Positions 8,251 through 18,825 are shown, numbered from the stretch's first letter. The stretch is DNA of 64,000 nt from Lysobacteraceae bacterium (GCA_016789405.1 JAEUPQ010000017.1:1-64000); one strand, 5' to 3'. Made by a program: numbers and translations. Notes: a model not told the origin generated them from the sequence alone.

Positions 8251-8401
8251 TACTAGGCGGTCGACCGCTCCCGAGAGTCTGGCGGTTTTTTTGCGTCCAG
8301 AGGTTCTGGATTGCCCGTGCTTTCGGGCGTCCGCAGCCTATGGCCGGGTGGCGCGCAGCCATACAACACCCGAAAGGGAAAATCTGCGGGCGGGCCTAGT
8401 A
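8251..8401 (+). ncRNA. Structured leader RNA resembling phage C4 antisense RNA
   Basis: A compact structured element upstream of the SymE-like gene. Visible helices are an 8-bp closing stem 8251-8258 with 8394-8401; ACCGC/GCGGT at 8264-8268/8282-8286 followed by seven T; TCCAGA/TCTGGA at 8296-8301/8305-8310; GCCCG/CGGGC at 8313-8317/8324-8328; CCGCAG/CTGCGG at 8331-8336/8384-8389 enclosing TATGGC/GCCATA (8339-8344/8358-8363) and a CCC-GAAA-GGG hairpin at 8369-8378. The sequence around the CCTATGGC and CCCGAAAGGG parts resembles C4 antisense RNA of P1/P4-type phages, from memory. GGCCGGGTG (8342-8350) is perfectly complementary to CACCCGGCC (8413-8421) in the following leader, as expected for a C4-type regulator. 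Structure is well supported; family name is tentative. Confidence 0.6.
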
Positions 8402-8420
8402 CCGTGTTGAAGCACCCGGC

Positions 8421-8466
8421 CGCCTCTCTCAACAGGAGGCGCAATTTGGTCAATCAACGAAACTAG
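8421..8466 (+). promoter_or_regulatory. Leader hairpin and 6-codon mini-ORF before the SymE-like gene
   Basis: CGCCTC (8421-8426) pairs with GAGGCG (8436-8441). A strong AGGAGG (8434-8439) sits 6 bases before TTG at 8446, opening a 6-codon frame (TTG GTC AAT CAA CGA AAC) whose TAG stop at 8464-8466 lies inside the ACTAGGA ribosome binding site of the SymE-like gene. This looks like a coupling leader peptide, comparable to the orf upstream of ant that C4 RNA controls in phage P1. Inference from layout. Confidence 0.4.
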
Positions 8467-8474
8467 GAATCGTC

Positions 8475-8690
8475 ATGACCGTACGCAAAGCAAAGCGCCG
8501 CAAAGAGCGGCGCATCACCGTCAGTTACATCTACCGCGACTACTACGACGACCGCTTCTGGACCGGGTCGCGGAAATTTCCCGTCCTGCGCTTCGGCGGC
8601 GAGTGGCTGGCGCAGGCCGGCTTCGCCGTCGGGCAGCACGTGCGCGTGCAGGTGGGCAGGAAGCGGATCGTAATCGAGCCGGCGACGTGA
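8475..8690 (+). CDS. SymE-family small protein, type I toxin-like
   Basis: 71 residues. A basic N-terminus (RKAKRRKERRITVSYIY) is followed by PVLRFGGEWLAQAGF and VGQHVRVQVGRKRIVIEPAT, the compact beta-strand signature of the SymE/AbrB-like fold. SymE of E. coli is an SOS-induced nucleic-acid-binding toxin whose translation is blocked by an antisense RNA. Here the ATG is 6 bases after AGGA (8465-8468), and the upstream structured RNA could be the controlling element. The length is shorter than E. coli SymE (113 residues), as in many proteobacterial homologues. Toxicity is not established from sequence. Confidence 0.7.
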   Translation: MTVRKAKRRKERRITVSYIYRDYYDDRFWTGSRKFPVLRFGGEWLAQAGFAVGQHVRVQVGRKRIVIEPAT

Positions 8691-8742
8691 GCGTGGCTGC
8701 CTGATCGGCGGCTTGCCGCGTGCGGATCATCGTTCCGTTCGC

Positions 8743-8822
8743 GGCGGGCCGAGCGCCCGCCCTACGTCAGTCATCGTGGTTCAAGCCCTCCTTACGAGTT
8801 CAAGCCCGCCTTACGCGTTCAA
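8743..8822. repeat. GC hairpin and 19-bp tandem direct repeats
   Basis: GGCGGGC/GCCCGCC (8743-8749/8755-8761) forms a REP-like hairpin. It is followed by two adjacent 19-bp units beginning GTTCAAGCCC (8779-8797 and 8798-8816, two differences) and a third partial unit running into the stop codon of the PIN-like gene. These may terminate both flanking genes or mark the edge of an inserted segment. Confidence 0.5.
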
Positions 8823-10192
8823 CTCATACAGCTTTGCGCGTTCAGATCTTCTCGGACATGGCATCCAAGGTGCTTGTATGTCTCACCTTCGACGTATCCC
8901 GCACAGAGGATGAGGCGGTTCGAAGGCCACGTTATGTCGCGAAGATACTCAAAGGCTGCCCTTGCTGTTTCAATATTCGTGCATACAAGTGTAACGCGCA
9001 CATCGAAATCGGTTGTTTCTTCTAAGAAATCAGAAAGAAGGGAGAAGCGAGATTCAAGGCGCTGATGTATCGATTCGTCGAGTCGCGACACGGAAATGAC
9101 TTCATATGCCCGAACAGTTCTTTCGCCTGACTTGACAAGAAAGTCGGGGATAAATTCTTCCTCTATAGTCTCTTGAGGTGTTAGTGATTCTCGCAACCAG
9201 GTCGCGAAAGCTAACTCAGAGATTATGCCAAATGATTGGTTTGTGTGTCTGACACTGGATCGCCTCGAAACATCCCTTGCTTCAGATACGCTTTCCGGTT
9301 TAATGCTTGCGCCAGCGAATTCATTCATTGCTTCGAGAAATGCATCAGGGGTGTAAATATGGAAGAAGCTGGTTCCGGCTTCACGCCGAATTTCCTCAAT
9401 AAGTTCCGGTCTCGCGCCGAGTCGTTTTGGGCCGCCTGACTCAATTATCCACCACCAGTCCGCTTTCACATCGTCAGTAACAAAGCAGATTGGTGCTTTC
9501 TTTAACTCTGAGGCGGCCCATGAAATTATTTGCTTCCATATATATAGGTCGCCGTATTTTGACTGATACTCCAAGCCTGCGTATGAAAATGCTTGTGCGC
9601 CTTTTTTGTCTTCTTTGGATGCGTCCAGATAGCCGGGCGGCTGCTCTCTGGAAAATCGAGCCGATCCCTCCTTGTCTAGGGAGATTATATCTGCCTGACT
9701 GCTCGGTGATGAGCCGATTCGTCCCGCGAAGAGCTCGACAATTTTTTCTCGAACAAAATCCCGCTCGTGAACGTCGCCAGTGATTTTTTCAAGTTCACTG
9801 AGCTCGTTGCAGAATTCATCGCTCAACTTCGTGAGGCTCTCTAGGAATTTCTGCATTTCAATATGCGAGTGACGGCGAAATACATCAACGCCGCTGAGCG
9901 AAGACTTTACAAGCTCAGGAAGACTGGACATTTTTTCTCTGACCTTCCTTATCGCGCTTCTCTTGCTGGAAATTACTGATAAGCGATTCCTTTCATATTC
10001 CAGTGCGACATGAAATGGAATCCACAGTCTCTCTTTCACTTTTTCCATGGCGAGCAAGACATCGCGCCGTGCCGGCTCTCTGTACCGGTAGAGGTTTAGG
10101 AGAACACTTGTGTCAAGAACAAAAAATCCTTCCTGCCAAAGGTGGGCAAGATCTTTTTTGCTCGGTTGCTCGAAGCCTGTTAGCAAAGCCAA
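8819..10192 (-). CDS. PIN-like (DUF4935/PIN_8-type) nuclease-domain protein
   Basis: 457 residues, cytosolic. The start is TTG at 10192, chosen because GAGGAGGGG lies 8 bases upstream and no ATG fits. The N-terminal third reads as a PIN-like nuclease domain: FVLDTSVLLNLYRY carries the first acidic residue, then WIPFHVALEYERNR, and later APICFVTDDVKADWW with a Thr-Asp-Asp acidic motif. A second region from about residue 310 (ISELAFATWLRES, then TVRAYEVISVSRL) could be a separate effector or sensor domain. Base composition is visibly more AT-rich than its neighbours and codon choice differs, a sign of horizontal acquisition. PIN_8-type proteins occur in defence islands, so an RNA- or DNA-cleaving defence role is plausible but unproven. 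Confidence 0.65.
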   Translation of the reverse strand: MALLTGFEQPSKKDLAHLWQEGFFVLDTSVLLNLYRYREPARRDVLLAMEKVKERLWIPFHVALEYERNRLSVISSKRSAIRKVREKMSSLPELVKSSLSGVDVFRRHSHIEMQKFLESLTKLSDEFCNELSELEKITGDVHERDFVREKIVELFAGRIGSSPSSQADIISLDKEGSARFSREQPPGYLDASKEDKKGAQAFSYAGLEYQSKYGDLYIWKQIISWAASELKKAPICFVTDDVKADWWWIIESGGPKRLGARPELIEEIRREAGTSFFHIYTPDAFLEAMNEFAGASIKPESVSEARDVSRRSSVRHTNQSFGIISELAFATWLRESLTPQETIEEEFIPDFLVKSGERTVRAYEVISVSRLDESIHQRLESRFSLLSDFLEETTDFDVRVTLVCTNIETARAAFEYLRDITWPSNRLILCAGYVEGETYKHLGCHVREDLNAQSCMS

Positions 10193-10217
10193 TTTTCACC
10201 CCTCCTCATGAAGGAAA

Positions 10218-10241
10218 GGCGGCCATCTGGCCGCCTTTTTT
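10218..10241. terminator. Rho-independent terminator downstream of aceE
   Basis: GGCGGCC-ATCT-GGCCGCC with T6 on the plus strand and CCTTTCC-type tracts on the minus strand. It lies 8 bases past the aceE stop and ends that transcript before the PIN-like gene. Confidence 0.8.
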
Positions 10242-10248
10242 GTTGAAC

Positions 10249-12939
<2,691 letters not shown>

Positions 12940-13148
12940 GCCGTGGGCTCCGCTGCGGCCACCTGGCCGCGATTGTGTGGGGGTATACGAAATCTGGAGC
13001 AGAGATTCTAACAGGCGCTGCCGCACGGCCCGATGGCGCAAAGGCATGAGCGCCGGGCCTGCGGGGGCGAAAACGATTCCATACGGCGGGGGATGTCGCG
13101 GGACATCCGGAATGACACGCGGAACGCGGTGCGGGGGACGCTGTTGTA

Positions 13149-13296
13149 GAGCGGAGCTTGCTCCGCTCGCCCTCTCCGGAGAGTTCATAGGGTGCGCCCT
13201 GGCGCACCGCATGGCTTCACGGGAGATTGCGTGGGCGGTGGCGGCGCACCGTTCGAATACGTGCGCGACAAGGCCGGTGCGCCGGGGCGCACCCTA
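13149..13296. repeat. BIME-like cluster of REP hairpins
   Basis: GAGCGGAGC-TT-GCTCCGCTC (13149-13168) is followed by GGTGCGCC-CT-GGCGCACC (13191-13208) and, inverted about 70 bases later, GGTGCGCC-GG-GGCGCACC (13274-13291). The last two carry the outer ATAGGG / CCCTAT extension in opposite orientation. The first unit recurs at 18595-18612 and 18680-18697. Together with 12940-13148, which shows nothing else, this makes up the aceE upstream spacer. Confidence 0.75.
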
Positions 13297-13304
13297 TGGC
13301 GCGA

Positions 13305-14003
13305 TCAGCGCTGCGCGACGATCAGCCAGTGGTTGAACGGCGTGTTGCCGTAGAGCGGACGGAACTCGGTGCGCAGGCCGGCTTCGCCGAGGATGGCTTC
13401 GAGCCCTTCGCGGGTCGGGTAGTGCCGCGGGCGCGAACCCATCCAGCCGATGAGGTTCGCGAGGCGATCGGTGATGCGCGTGGTGCGCGAACGACGGCCG
13501 CCGCCGTCCAGCGCGGCGCGCATGACCAGGCGGGCATCGCCTTCGAGCATGCGTGCGACGGCATGCAGCAGGCCGCGCTGCGATTCGGCATCGAGGTACT
13601 GCAGCACGTCGAGGATGGCGACCGAGCCGGTGTGCGTGGGCAGCGTGTTCGCCAGATCGACCACTTCGAAATGGGTGTCGCGCAGGCCGGCCTTGGTGGC
13701 GACGCGGCCGGCGCGCAGGATCTTGGCGCTGTCGTTGTCGACGCCGCGATACACCTGCGACTGGCCGTCCTGGCGCAGCGTGTGCGCGAGCAGGCCGAGG
13801 CCGCAGCCGAGGTCGAGGACCGGCGCGGTGGTGCCGCGCAAGGCATGGAGCACGCCGGGGTAGAGCGGGTCGCTGCGCAGCTTGGCGCCGACGTAGTAGT
13901 AGTCGTAACGGTTGCCGATCGGGAGATTCGGCAGGAAGGCGCGGGCGATGTCCTTCGCGCGGCCGGCGGGCAGCGGGCGGCCGGAGACTGCAGCGTCGGT
14001 CAT
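13305..14003 (-). CDS. SAM-dependent class I methyltransferase
   Basis: 232 residues, cytosolic. Motif I for SAM binding is PVLDLGCGLGLLAHTL, followed by YRGVDNDSAKI with the acidic residue that contacts the ribose, and VAILDVLQYLDAE at motif IV. The substrate is not evident. Its ATG overlaps the stop of the SGNH hydrolase gene by 4 bases (ATGA), and it is the last gene of an aminotransferase/SGNH/methyltransferase operon. The C-terminus ends NTPFNHWLIVAQR. The fold is certain enough; the acceptor is unknown, though a small-molecule or lipid substrate is possible given the neighbours. Confidence 0.8.
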   Translation of the reverse strand: MTDAAVSGRPLPAGRAKDIARAFLPNLPIGNRYDYYYVGAKLRSDPLYPGVLHALRGTTAPVLDLGCGLGLLAHTLRQDGQSQVYRGVDNDSAKILRAGRVATKAGLRDTHFEVVDLANTLPTHTGSVAILDVLQYLDAESQRGLLHAVARMLEGDARLVMRAALDGGGRRSRTTRITDRLANLIGWMGSRPRHYPTREGLEAILGEAGLRTEFRPLYGNTPFNHWLIVAQR

Positions 14004-14743
14004 TCGGTGCGTGCTTCCGTCTTGGCTTCGTTGAGGCGTCGCTGCGCGACCGGCAGTGCCAGCGCGGTCCACTCGGCGTACATCGCGGCCGACGGATGCA
14101 GCGCATCCTCGACCAGCATGGCGGTATCGGCGCCGCGCGCGCGGCTGACCGGGGTGATGTCGACGAAGGCGACGCCGCGATCGGCGCAGATGCGCGCTGC
14201 AGCCGCGTTGTAGGCATCGAGCGCTTCGGCGATGACCTCGGGATCGAAGCTGCCGGCGAACGCGAACGGCGTGACGCCCCAGTCCGGGATGCTCAGCACG
14301 AGCACGCGCTTCGCATCGCCGCCGGCGTAGGCGATCGCACGGTCGAGCAGCGCGGTGAACTCCGGCACGTAGTCGTCGACCGGGCGGCCGCGATACTGGT
14401 TGTTCACGCCGATCAGCAGGCTGACCAGCGCCCAGTCCTTGCCCAGCGGTTCGGCGGCATCGAGCGCGGCAGACAGTTCGTCGGTGGTCCAGCCGGTGGT
14501 GGCGATGATGCGCGGGTCGTCGATGGCGATGCCGGCATCGCGCAGCTGGCGGACCAGTTGCATCGGCCAGCGATCAGCGGCGTCGACGCCTTCGCCGATG
14601 GTGTAGCTGTCGCCGAGCGCGAGATAGCGGTTGCGCCGCTGCAGCGCTTCGTCCGCGCCGCCCTGGATTGCGGCATTGGCAGCGGTGGTGATGGCGACGA
14701 TGGCGGGAACGATGGTCGCCACGGTCATGTTCGCCGGGATCAT
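14000..14743 (-). CDS. Exported SGNH/GDSL-family hydrolase
   Basis: 247 residues. The N-terminal hydrophobic segment MTVATIVPAIVAITTAANAA could act as a Sec signal peptide; the ATG at 14743 or the one at 14728 could be used. SGNH blocks are visible: ALGDSYTIGEG (nucleophile Ser), LLIGVNNQYRG (oxyanion Asn) and EDALHPS (Asp-x-x-His dyad). The family includes esterases, lipases and acyl-hydrolases acting outside the cytoplasm. It starts 2 bases after the aminotransferase stop and overlaps the methyltransferase start, so the three are co-translated. The natural ester substrate is unknown. Confidence 0.85.
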   Translation of the reverse strand: MIPANMTVATIVPAIVAITTAANAAIQGGADEALQRRNRYLALGDSYTIGEGVDAADRWPMQLVRQLRDAGIAIDDPRIIATTGWTTDELSAALDAAEPLGKDWALVSLLIGVNNQYRGRPVDDYVPEFTALLDRAIAYAGGDAKRVLVLSIPDWGVTPFAFAGSFDPEVIAEALDAYNAAAARICADRGVAFVDITPVSRARGADTAMLVEDALHPSAAMYAEWTALALPVAQRRLNEAKTEARTE

Positions 14744-14745
14744 GC

Positions 14746-16008
14746 TCAGGCCACCGCGACCTTCTGCGCGCGGGCGCGCTCGGCGCGGCGAGCCAGCACG
14801 CGGTCGATGCGTGCGAACACTTCGCGCAGCATGTTCGCTTCCGGCAGCAGGGTGACGCGGAAGTGGTTGCGCTCGGGCACGTTGAAGCTGGAACCCGGCA
14901 CGATCAGCACGTCCTCGTGCTCGAGCATTTCCAGCGCGAACGCGTGATCGTCGAAGCCTTTCGCGGCATCGCCGACCACGGCCGGGAAGCCGTACAGCGC
15001 GCCGGCCGGCGCGACCAGCGACAGGTGTTCGCTGGCGTCGCAGCATTCGATCAGCGCGCGGCGGGTTTCGTAGAGCCGGCCGCCGGGCGCGGTGAGTTCG
15101 CTGATGGTGTCGGTGCCATGCAGCGCGGCATCGATCGCGAACTGGCCCGGCACGTTGGCGCACAGGCGCAGCGCGCCGAGCAGGTCCATCGCGTGGTGCA
15201 GGTCGCCGCTGCGCAGCGGATCGCCGCTGAGCACGGCCCAGCCCACGCGCCAGCCGCAGGCGCGATGCACCTTCGACAGGCCGCCGAACGACAGGCAGGG
15301 CAGGTCGCCGGCCAGCGGCGCGAGCGGCTGGAACGATGCGTCGTCGTAGAGGATGTGGTCGTAGATCTCGTCGGCCATCAGCAGCAGGTGGTGCTTCGCG
15401 GCGATGGCGACGATGCGTTCGAGGATGTCGCGGCTGTAGTTCGCGCCGGTCGGGTTGTTCGGATTGATCAGCACGATCGCGCGGGTGCGCGAGGACACCA
15501 GCTGCGCGATTTCGTCCGGATCCGGCAGGAAGCCGTTATCGGCCTTGCAGCGGTAGTAGACCGGGCGGCCGTCGTTGAGGATGGTCGCGGCCGACCACAG
15601 CGGGTAGTCGGGCGAGGGCAGCAGCACTTCGTCGCCGGGATTGAGCAGCGCGCGCAGCGACAGGTCGATCAGTTCGCTCACGCCGTTGCCGACGAACACG
15701 CGCTCGGGCGATGCATTCGGCGTGCCGCGCTGCTTGTGGAACGCGGCGATGGCTTCGCGCGCGGCAGGCAGGCCCTGCTGGTGGGTGTACGGGTCGGTGT
15801 CGGCGATGTGGTCGGCGATGGCGCGCTGCAGGTGCTCCGGCGCGCGGAACCCGAATGCGCCCGGGTTGCCGATGTTCAGCTTGATCAGCGTCCGGCCCTG
15901 GCCTTCCAGCTCGCGAGCTCGCCGGGCCAGCTCTCCGCGGATCTCGTAGCGGACTTCGGACAGGCGTTCACGGGTCTTGAGGGCGGGCTTCGGGCTGGAA
16001 GTTGACAT
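14746..16008 (-). CDS. PLP-dependent aminotransferase, alanine type (AlaA-like)
   Basis: 420 residues, class I/II aminotransferase fold. Visible are LIKLNIGNPGAFGF, YTHQQGLPAAREAIA, VLINPNNPTGANYS (PLP-contact Asn), MADEIYDHILYDD and SFGGLSKVHRACGWRVGW containing the Schiff-base lysine. The opening MSTSSPKPALKTRERLSEVRYEIRG is close to AlaA/YfbQ-type glutamate-pyruvate aminotransferases, which make alanine from pyruvate. It heads a three-gene operon. It diverges from rsgA across a 126-bp spacer containing ATAGAATC. Substrate assignment is by overall resemblance. Confidence 0.85.
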   Translation of the reverse strand: MSTSSPKPALKTRERLSEVRYEIRGELARRARELEGQGRTLIKLNIGNPGAFGFRAPEHLQRAIADHIADTDPYTHQQGLPAAREAIAAFHKQRGTPNASPERVFVGNGVSELIDLSLRALLNPGDEVLLPSPDYPLWSAATILNDGRPVYYRCKADNGFLPDPDEIAQLVSSRTRAIVLINPNNPTGANYSRDILERIVAIAAKHHLLLMADEIYDHILYDDASFQPLAPLAGDLPCLSFGGLSKVHRACGWRVGWAVLSGDPLRSGDLHHAMDLLGALRLCANVPGQFAIDAALHGTDTISELTAPGGRLYETRRALIECCDASEHLSLVAPAGALYGFPAVVGDAAKGFDDHAFALEMLEHEDVLIVPGSSFNVPERNHFRVTLLPEANMLREVFARIDRVLARRAERARAQKVAVA

Positions 16009-16111
16009 CGGGGCGGCAGCGGTCGGGTGGAGGACAAAAAAGTGTCGCCAGCCTAGCGGAAAACAGCCCCCCGTGCTGGGACCTGCGCGCCGGGCGGCAT
16101 AGAATCGCCGG

Positions 16112-16138
16112 ATGATCGCCAATCCCCGCTCCGCTTGA
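16112..16138 (+). other. Possible leader mini-ORF overlapping the rsgA start
   Basis: ATG at 16112 opens an 8-codon frame (MIANPRSA) whose TGA stop (16136-16138) overlaps the TTG start of rsgA (16135). A TAGAAT -10-like box at 16100-16105 would place transcription initiation near the ATG itself. Either a coupling leader or the remnant of the original start after a one-base indel. Confidence 0.35.
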
Positions 16139-17265
16139 ATTCCGCCGCCCCTGTTCCGTCCGTCGCCGTACTGGCGGCGATCGGCTGGCCCTGGCCCGGC
16201 ACACTGACCGGCGATGTCGACGACCCGACGTGGGCGCGATTGATCGAAGCGCACCCCGATGCGCGGCCGGCGCGGGTGATCGAACAGCACCGCACCGGCT
16301 ACGTCGTCGCCGAGGCCGCCGGACACGCGCTGGCGGTGGAATCGCCGCCGGAATGGATGCGGCGCCGCTTCCCGGCCCAGGACCGTGCTGCCGTCGGCGA
16401 CTGGGTGCTGATCCGCGAGGCGAGCCCGCGACCGCAGATCGCGGTCCTGCTGCCGCGCCGGAGCACGATCAAGCGTGCCGCCGCAGGCGAGCACTACCAG
16501 CAGCAGATGATCGCCGCGAACATCGACACGGTGTTCGTGGTCTGTGGCCTGGACGCCGATTTCAATCCGCGCCGGATCGAGCGTTACCTGCTGCTGGTGC
16601 GCGGTGGTGGCGCGGAACCGGTCGTGGTGCTTACCAAGGCCGACCAGGACGGCAGCGACGCCGATGCGTCGCTCGCGGCGCTGGCCGAACTGGCGGCGCA
16701 GGGCATCGTGGCGGTGGCCGTGAACGCGAAGGACCGCGAGAGCGTGGCCGCGCTGGATCCGTGGCTGGGCCCGGGGCGCACGGCGGTGCTGGTCGGGTCG
16801 TCCGGCGCGGGCAAGTCCACGCTGACTAACACCCTGCTGGGCACCGAGAAGATGAAGACCGGCGAGGTACGCGAAAGCGATGCCCGCGGTCGCCACACCA
16901 CGACCTATCGCACGTTGATCCCGCTGCCGTCGGGGGCCTGCCTGATCGACACGCCGGGCATGCGCGAACTCAAGCCGACCGGCGAGGAAGACCTGGCCGA
17001 TGGCGGCTTCGCCGACATCGAAGCGCTGGCCGGCGACTGCAAGTTCCGCGACTGTCGACACGCGAAGGAACCGGGCTGCGCGATCCGCGCGGCGATCGAT
17101 GCCGGCAAGCTCGATCGCGCCCGCTTCGCCAACTACCTCAAGCTGCGCGACGAAGTGGCCGGCGCCGCGAACGTGCTGGCGACCCGCCTGGCGCAGAAAT
17201 CCGATGCGCGCGTGCAGGGCAAGGCGCTGAGCAAGCGGCTGGACGAGAAGTATGGGAAGCATTGA
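16135..17265 (+). CDS. rsgA: Ribosome small-subunit-dependent GTPase RsgA
   Basis: 376 residues; a circularly permuted GTPase that checks maturation of the 30S subunit. GTPase motifs appear in the permuted order: LTKAD (G4), then GSSGAGKSTLTN (G1/P-loop), then LIDTPGMREL (G3). The C-terminal zinc motif CKFRDCRHAKEPGC is intact. The OB-fold occupies roughly residues 35-110. The only in-frame start before the domain is TTG at 16135, without a recognisable Shine-Dalgarno; see the mini-ORF that overlaps it. A QEGLA-family gene follows 42 bases downstream. Confidence 0.93.
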   Translation: MNSAAPVPSVAVLAAIGWPWPGTLTGDVDDPTWARLIEAHPDARPARVIEQHRTGYVVAEAAGHALAVESPPEWMRRRFPAQDRAAVGDWVLIREASPRPQIAVLLPRRSTIKRAAAGEHYQQQMIAANIDTVFVVCGLDADFNPRRIERYLLLVRGGGAEPVVVLTKADQDGSDADASLAALAELAAQGIVAVAVNAKDRESVAALDPWLGPGRTAVLVGSSGAGKSTLTNTLLGTEKMKTGEVRESDARGRHTTTYRTLIPLPSGACLIDTPGMRELKPTGEEDLADGGFADIEALAGDCKFRDCRHAKEPGCAIRAAIDAGKLDRARFANYLKLRDEVAGAANVLATRLAQKSDARVQGKALSKRLDEKYGKH

Positions 17266-17307
17266 GCGCTGCCGGCATCACGCCCGCACGCGTGCGGATG
17301 ACGCGCG

Positions 17308-18573
17308 ATGAGCACGCCCCGCGACATCGCCCACCATGCCGCGCTCGATGCGCGCCTGGTCTCGGCGGTGCGCGGCATCCGCCTGCTCGAAACCCTCAGC
17401 TGGCCGGCGAGCGCGCAGGAAACCTTCCTCGGCGCGTGGAAGATCGGCCGCATCCACCTGCCGAAGATCGATTATCCGAAGGACGATCACGCGGACGTGC
17501 GCGCCGAACTGGATGCGGTCACGCGCGCGGCCGATCCCGATCATCCGCTGGGCCATTACCTGATCCAGACCGCCGACAGCTGGCGCATCGCCACGCGTCT
17601 GCTCGACGCGGCCGGCAGCTACAGGGTGACTGCCTACTCGACGCGCCTCTACGGCCGTCCGGTCGAACTGCTGCCCGGGGATGGCCCGACCAATCTCGAG
17701 GCCGCGCAGCACTTCGTGACCCTGGCCGACGACATGGACCAGGAGCTGCGGGTGATCGAGCCCGACGCGGTGGTCGCTGCGGAAACCGTGCGCGACGAAC
17801 TGCAGGCCGCGGTCGATGCCTTCTTCACCGACCATCGCGTCAAGGTCGAACTGGACCCGGCGCTGATCGCCAAGGCCGCAGCGAGCCCGACCCGCATCCG
17901 CGTGCGCACCAACACCGGCTTCAGCGAATACGACCGCCATCAGTTGCTCGTCCACGAAGCCTTCGTGCACACGCTGACCGGCATCAACGGCCGCGAACAG
18001 CCGCACCTGAAATCGATGACGCGCAGCGCCCCGCGCACCACGGCGACGCAGGAAGGCCTGGCGACCTTCGCCGAACTGATTTCCGGTTCGATGGACATCG
18101 AGCGCATGAAGCGCATCAGCCTGCGCATCGTCGCCATCGACATGGCGATCGGCGGCGCGGATTTCGTGCAGGTGTTCCGCTTCTTCCTCGACGCCGGGCA
18201 GAGCCCGGAAGACAGCTTCGCTTCGGCGCAGCGCGTGTTCCGCGGCGCGCCGCTCGGCGGCGGCGCGGCCTTCACCAAGGACACCGTGTACCTGCATGGC
18301 CTGCTGAGCGTGCACACCTTCTTCCGCTGGTGCCTGCGCCATCGCAAGCTGACGATGGCGCGGCAGCTGTTCGCCGGCAAGCTGGCGCTGGAGGACGTGT
18401 TCGCCCTGCAGCCGATGTTCGACAGCGGCGCGATCGCCCAGCCGCGCTACCTGCCGCCGTGGATGCAGCGCGCCAACGGGCTGGCCGGGATGCTGGCGTT
18501 CTCGCTGTTCGCGAACAAGATCCGCCTCGACCGGGTCGAGGCCGACGACCTGGTGCTGGGCCTGGGGGTCTGA
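17308..18573 (+). CDS. QEGLA-motif (DUF1704) metallopeptidase-like protein
   Basis: 421 residues. The diagnostic segment TATQEGLATFAELISGS is present, with the upstream LLVHEAFVHTLTG resembling the HExxxH metal-binding helix of this family. Proteins of this type are annotated as flavohemoglobin-expression-modulating QEGLA proteins or as tyrosine-carboxypeptidase-like (MATCAP-type) metallopeptidases; the bacterial function is not firmly known. A MRFFLD-like helix-rich C-terminus follows. It is 42 bases after rsgA on the same strand and is followed by a BIME repeat and maeB. Confidence 0.85.
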   Translation: MSTPRDIAHHAALDARLVSAVRGIRLLETLSWPASAQETFLGAWKIGRIHLPKIDYPKDDHADVRAELDAVTRAADPDHPLGHYLIQTADSWRIATRLLDAAGSYRVTAYSTRLYGRPVELLPGDGPTNLEAAQHFVTLADDMDQELRVIEPDAVVAAETVRDELQAAVDAFFTDHRVKVELDPALIAKAAASPTRIRVRTNTGFSEYDRHQLLVHEAFVHTLTGINGREQPHLKSMTRSAPRTTATQEGLATFAELISGSMDIERMKRISLRIVAIDMAIGGADFVQVFRFFLDAGQSPEDSFASAQRVFRGAPLGGGAAFTKDTVYLHGLLSVHTFFRWCLRHRKLTMARQLFAGKLALEDVFALQPMFDSGAIAQPRYLPPWMQRANGLAGMLAFSLFANKIRLDRVEADDLVLGLGV

Positions 18574-18590
18574 CGACCCGCCCTGCTGTC

Positions 18591-18702
18591 GTAGAGCGGA
18601 GCTTGCTCCGCTGCCTTGTTTCGGAGAGCCATATCGACGCCAGCGGCTCCCGGTGCCGGTGCCGGTGCTGGTGAGGGACAGCGGAGCAAGCTCCGCTCTA
18701 CA
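18591..18702. repeat. BIME: two inverted GAGCGGAGC REP units
   Basis: TAGAGCGGAGC-TT-GCTCCGC (18593-18612) and its inverted copy GCGGAGC-AA-GCTCCGCTCTA (18681-18700) flank about 65 bases that include short GGTGCC tandem repeats. Same family as the hairpin at 13149-13168. Confidence 0.8.
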
Positions 18703-18825
18703 GGGATGCCCGTGCCAAGCGGATGCCGGATGCACCATCCGTCACCGCACGGTTCCGGTCATGCTTTGGGGCTAGAATCGGGGGCCCAACGTGCACGGCC
18801 GGCGCACGGCCCTCCCAGACCCAGA

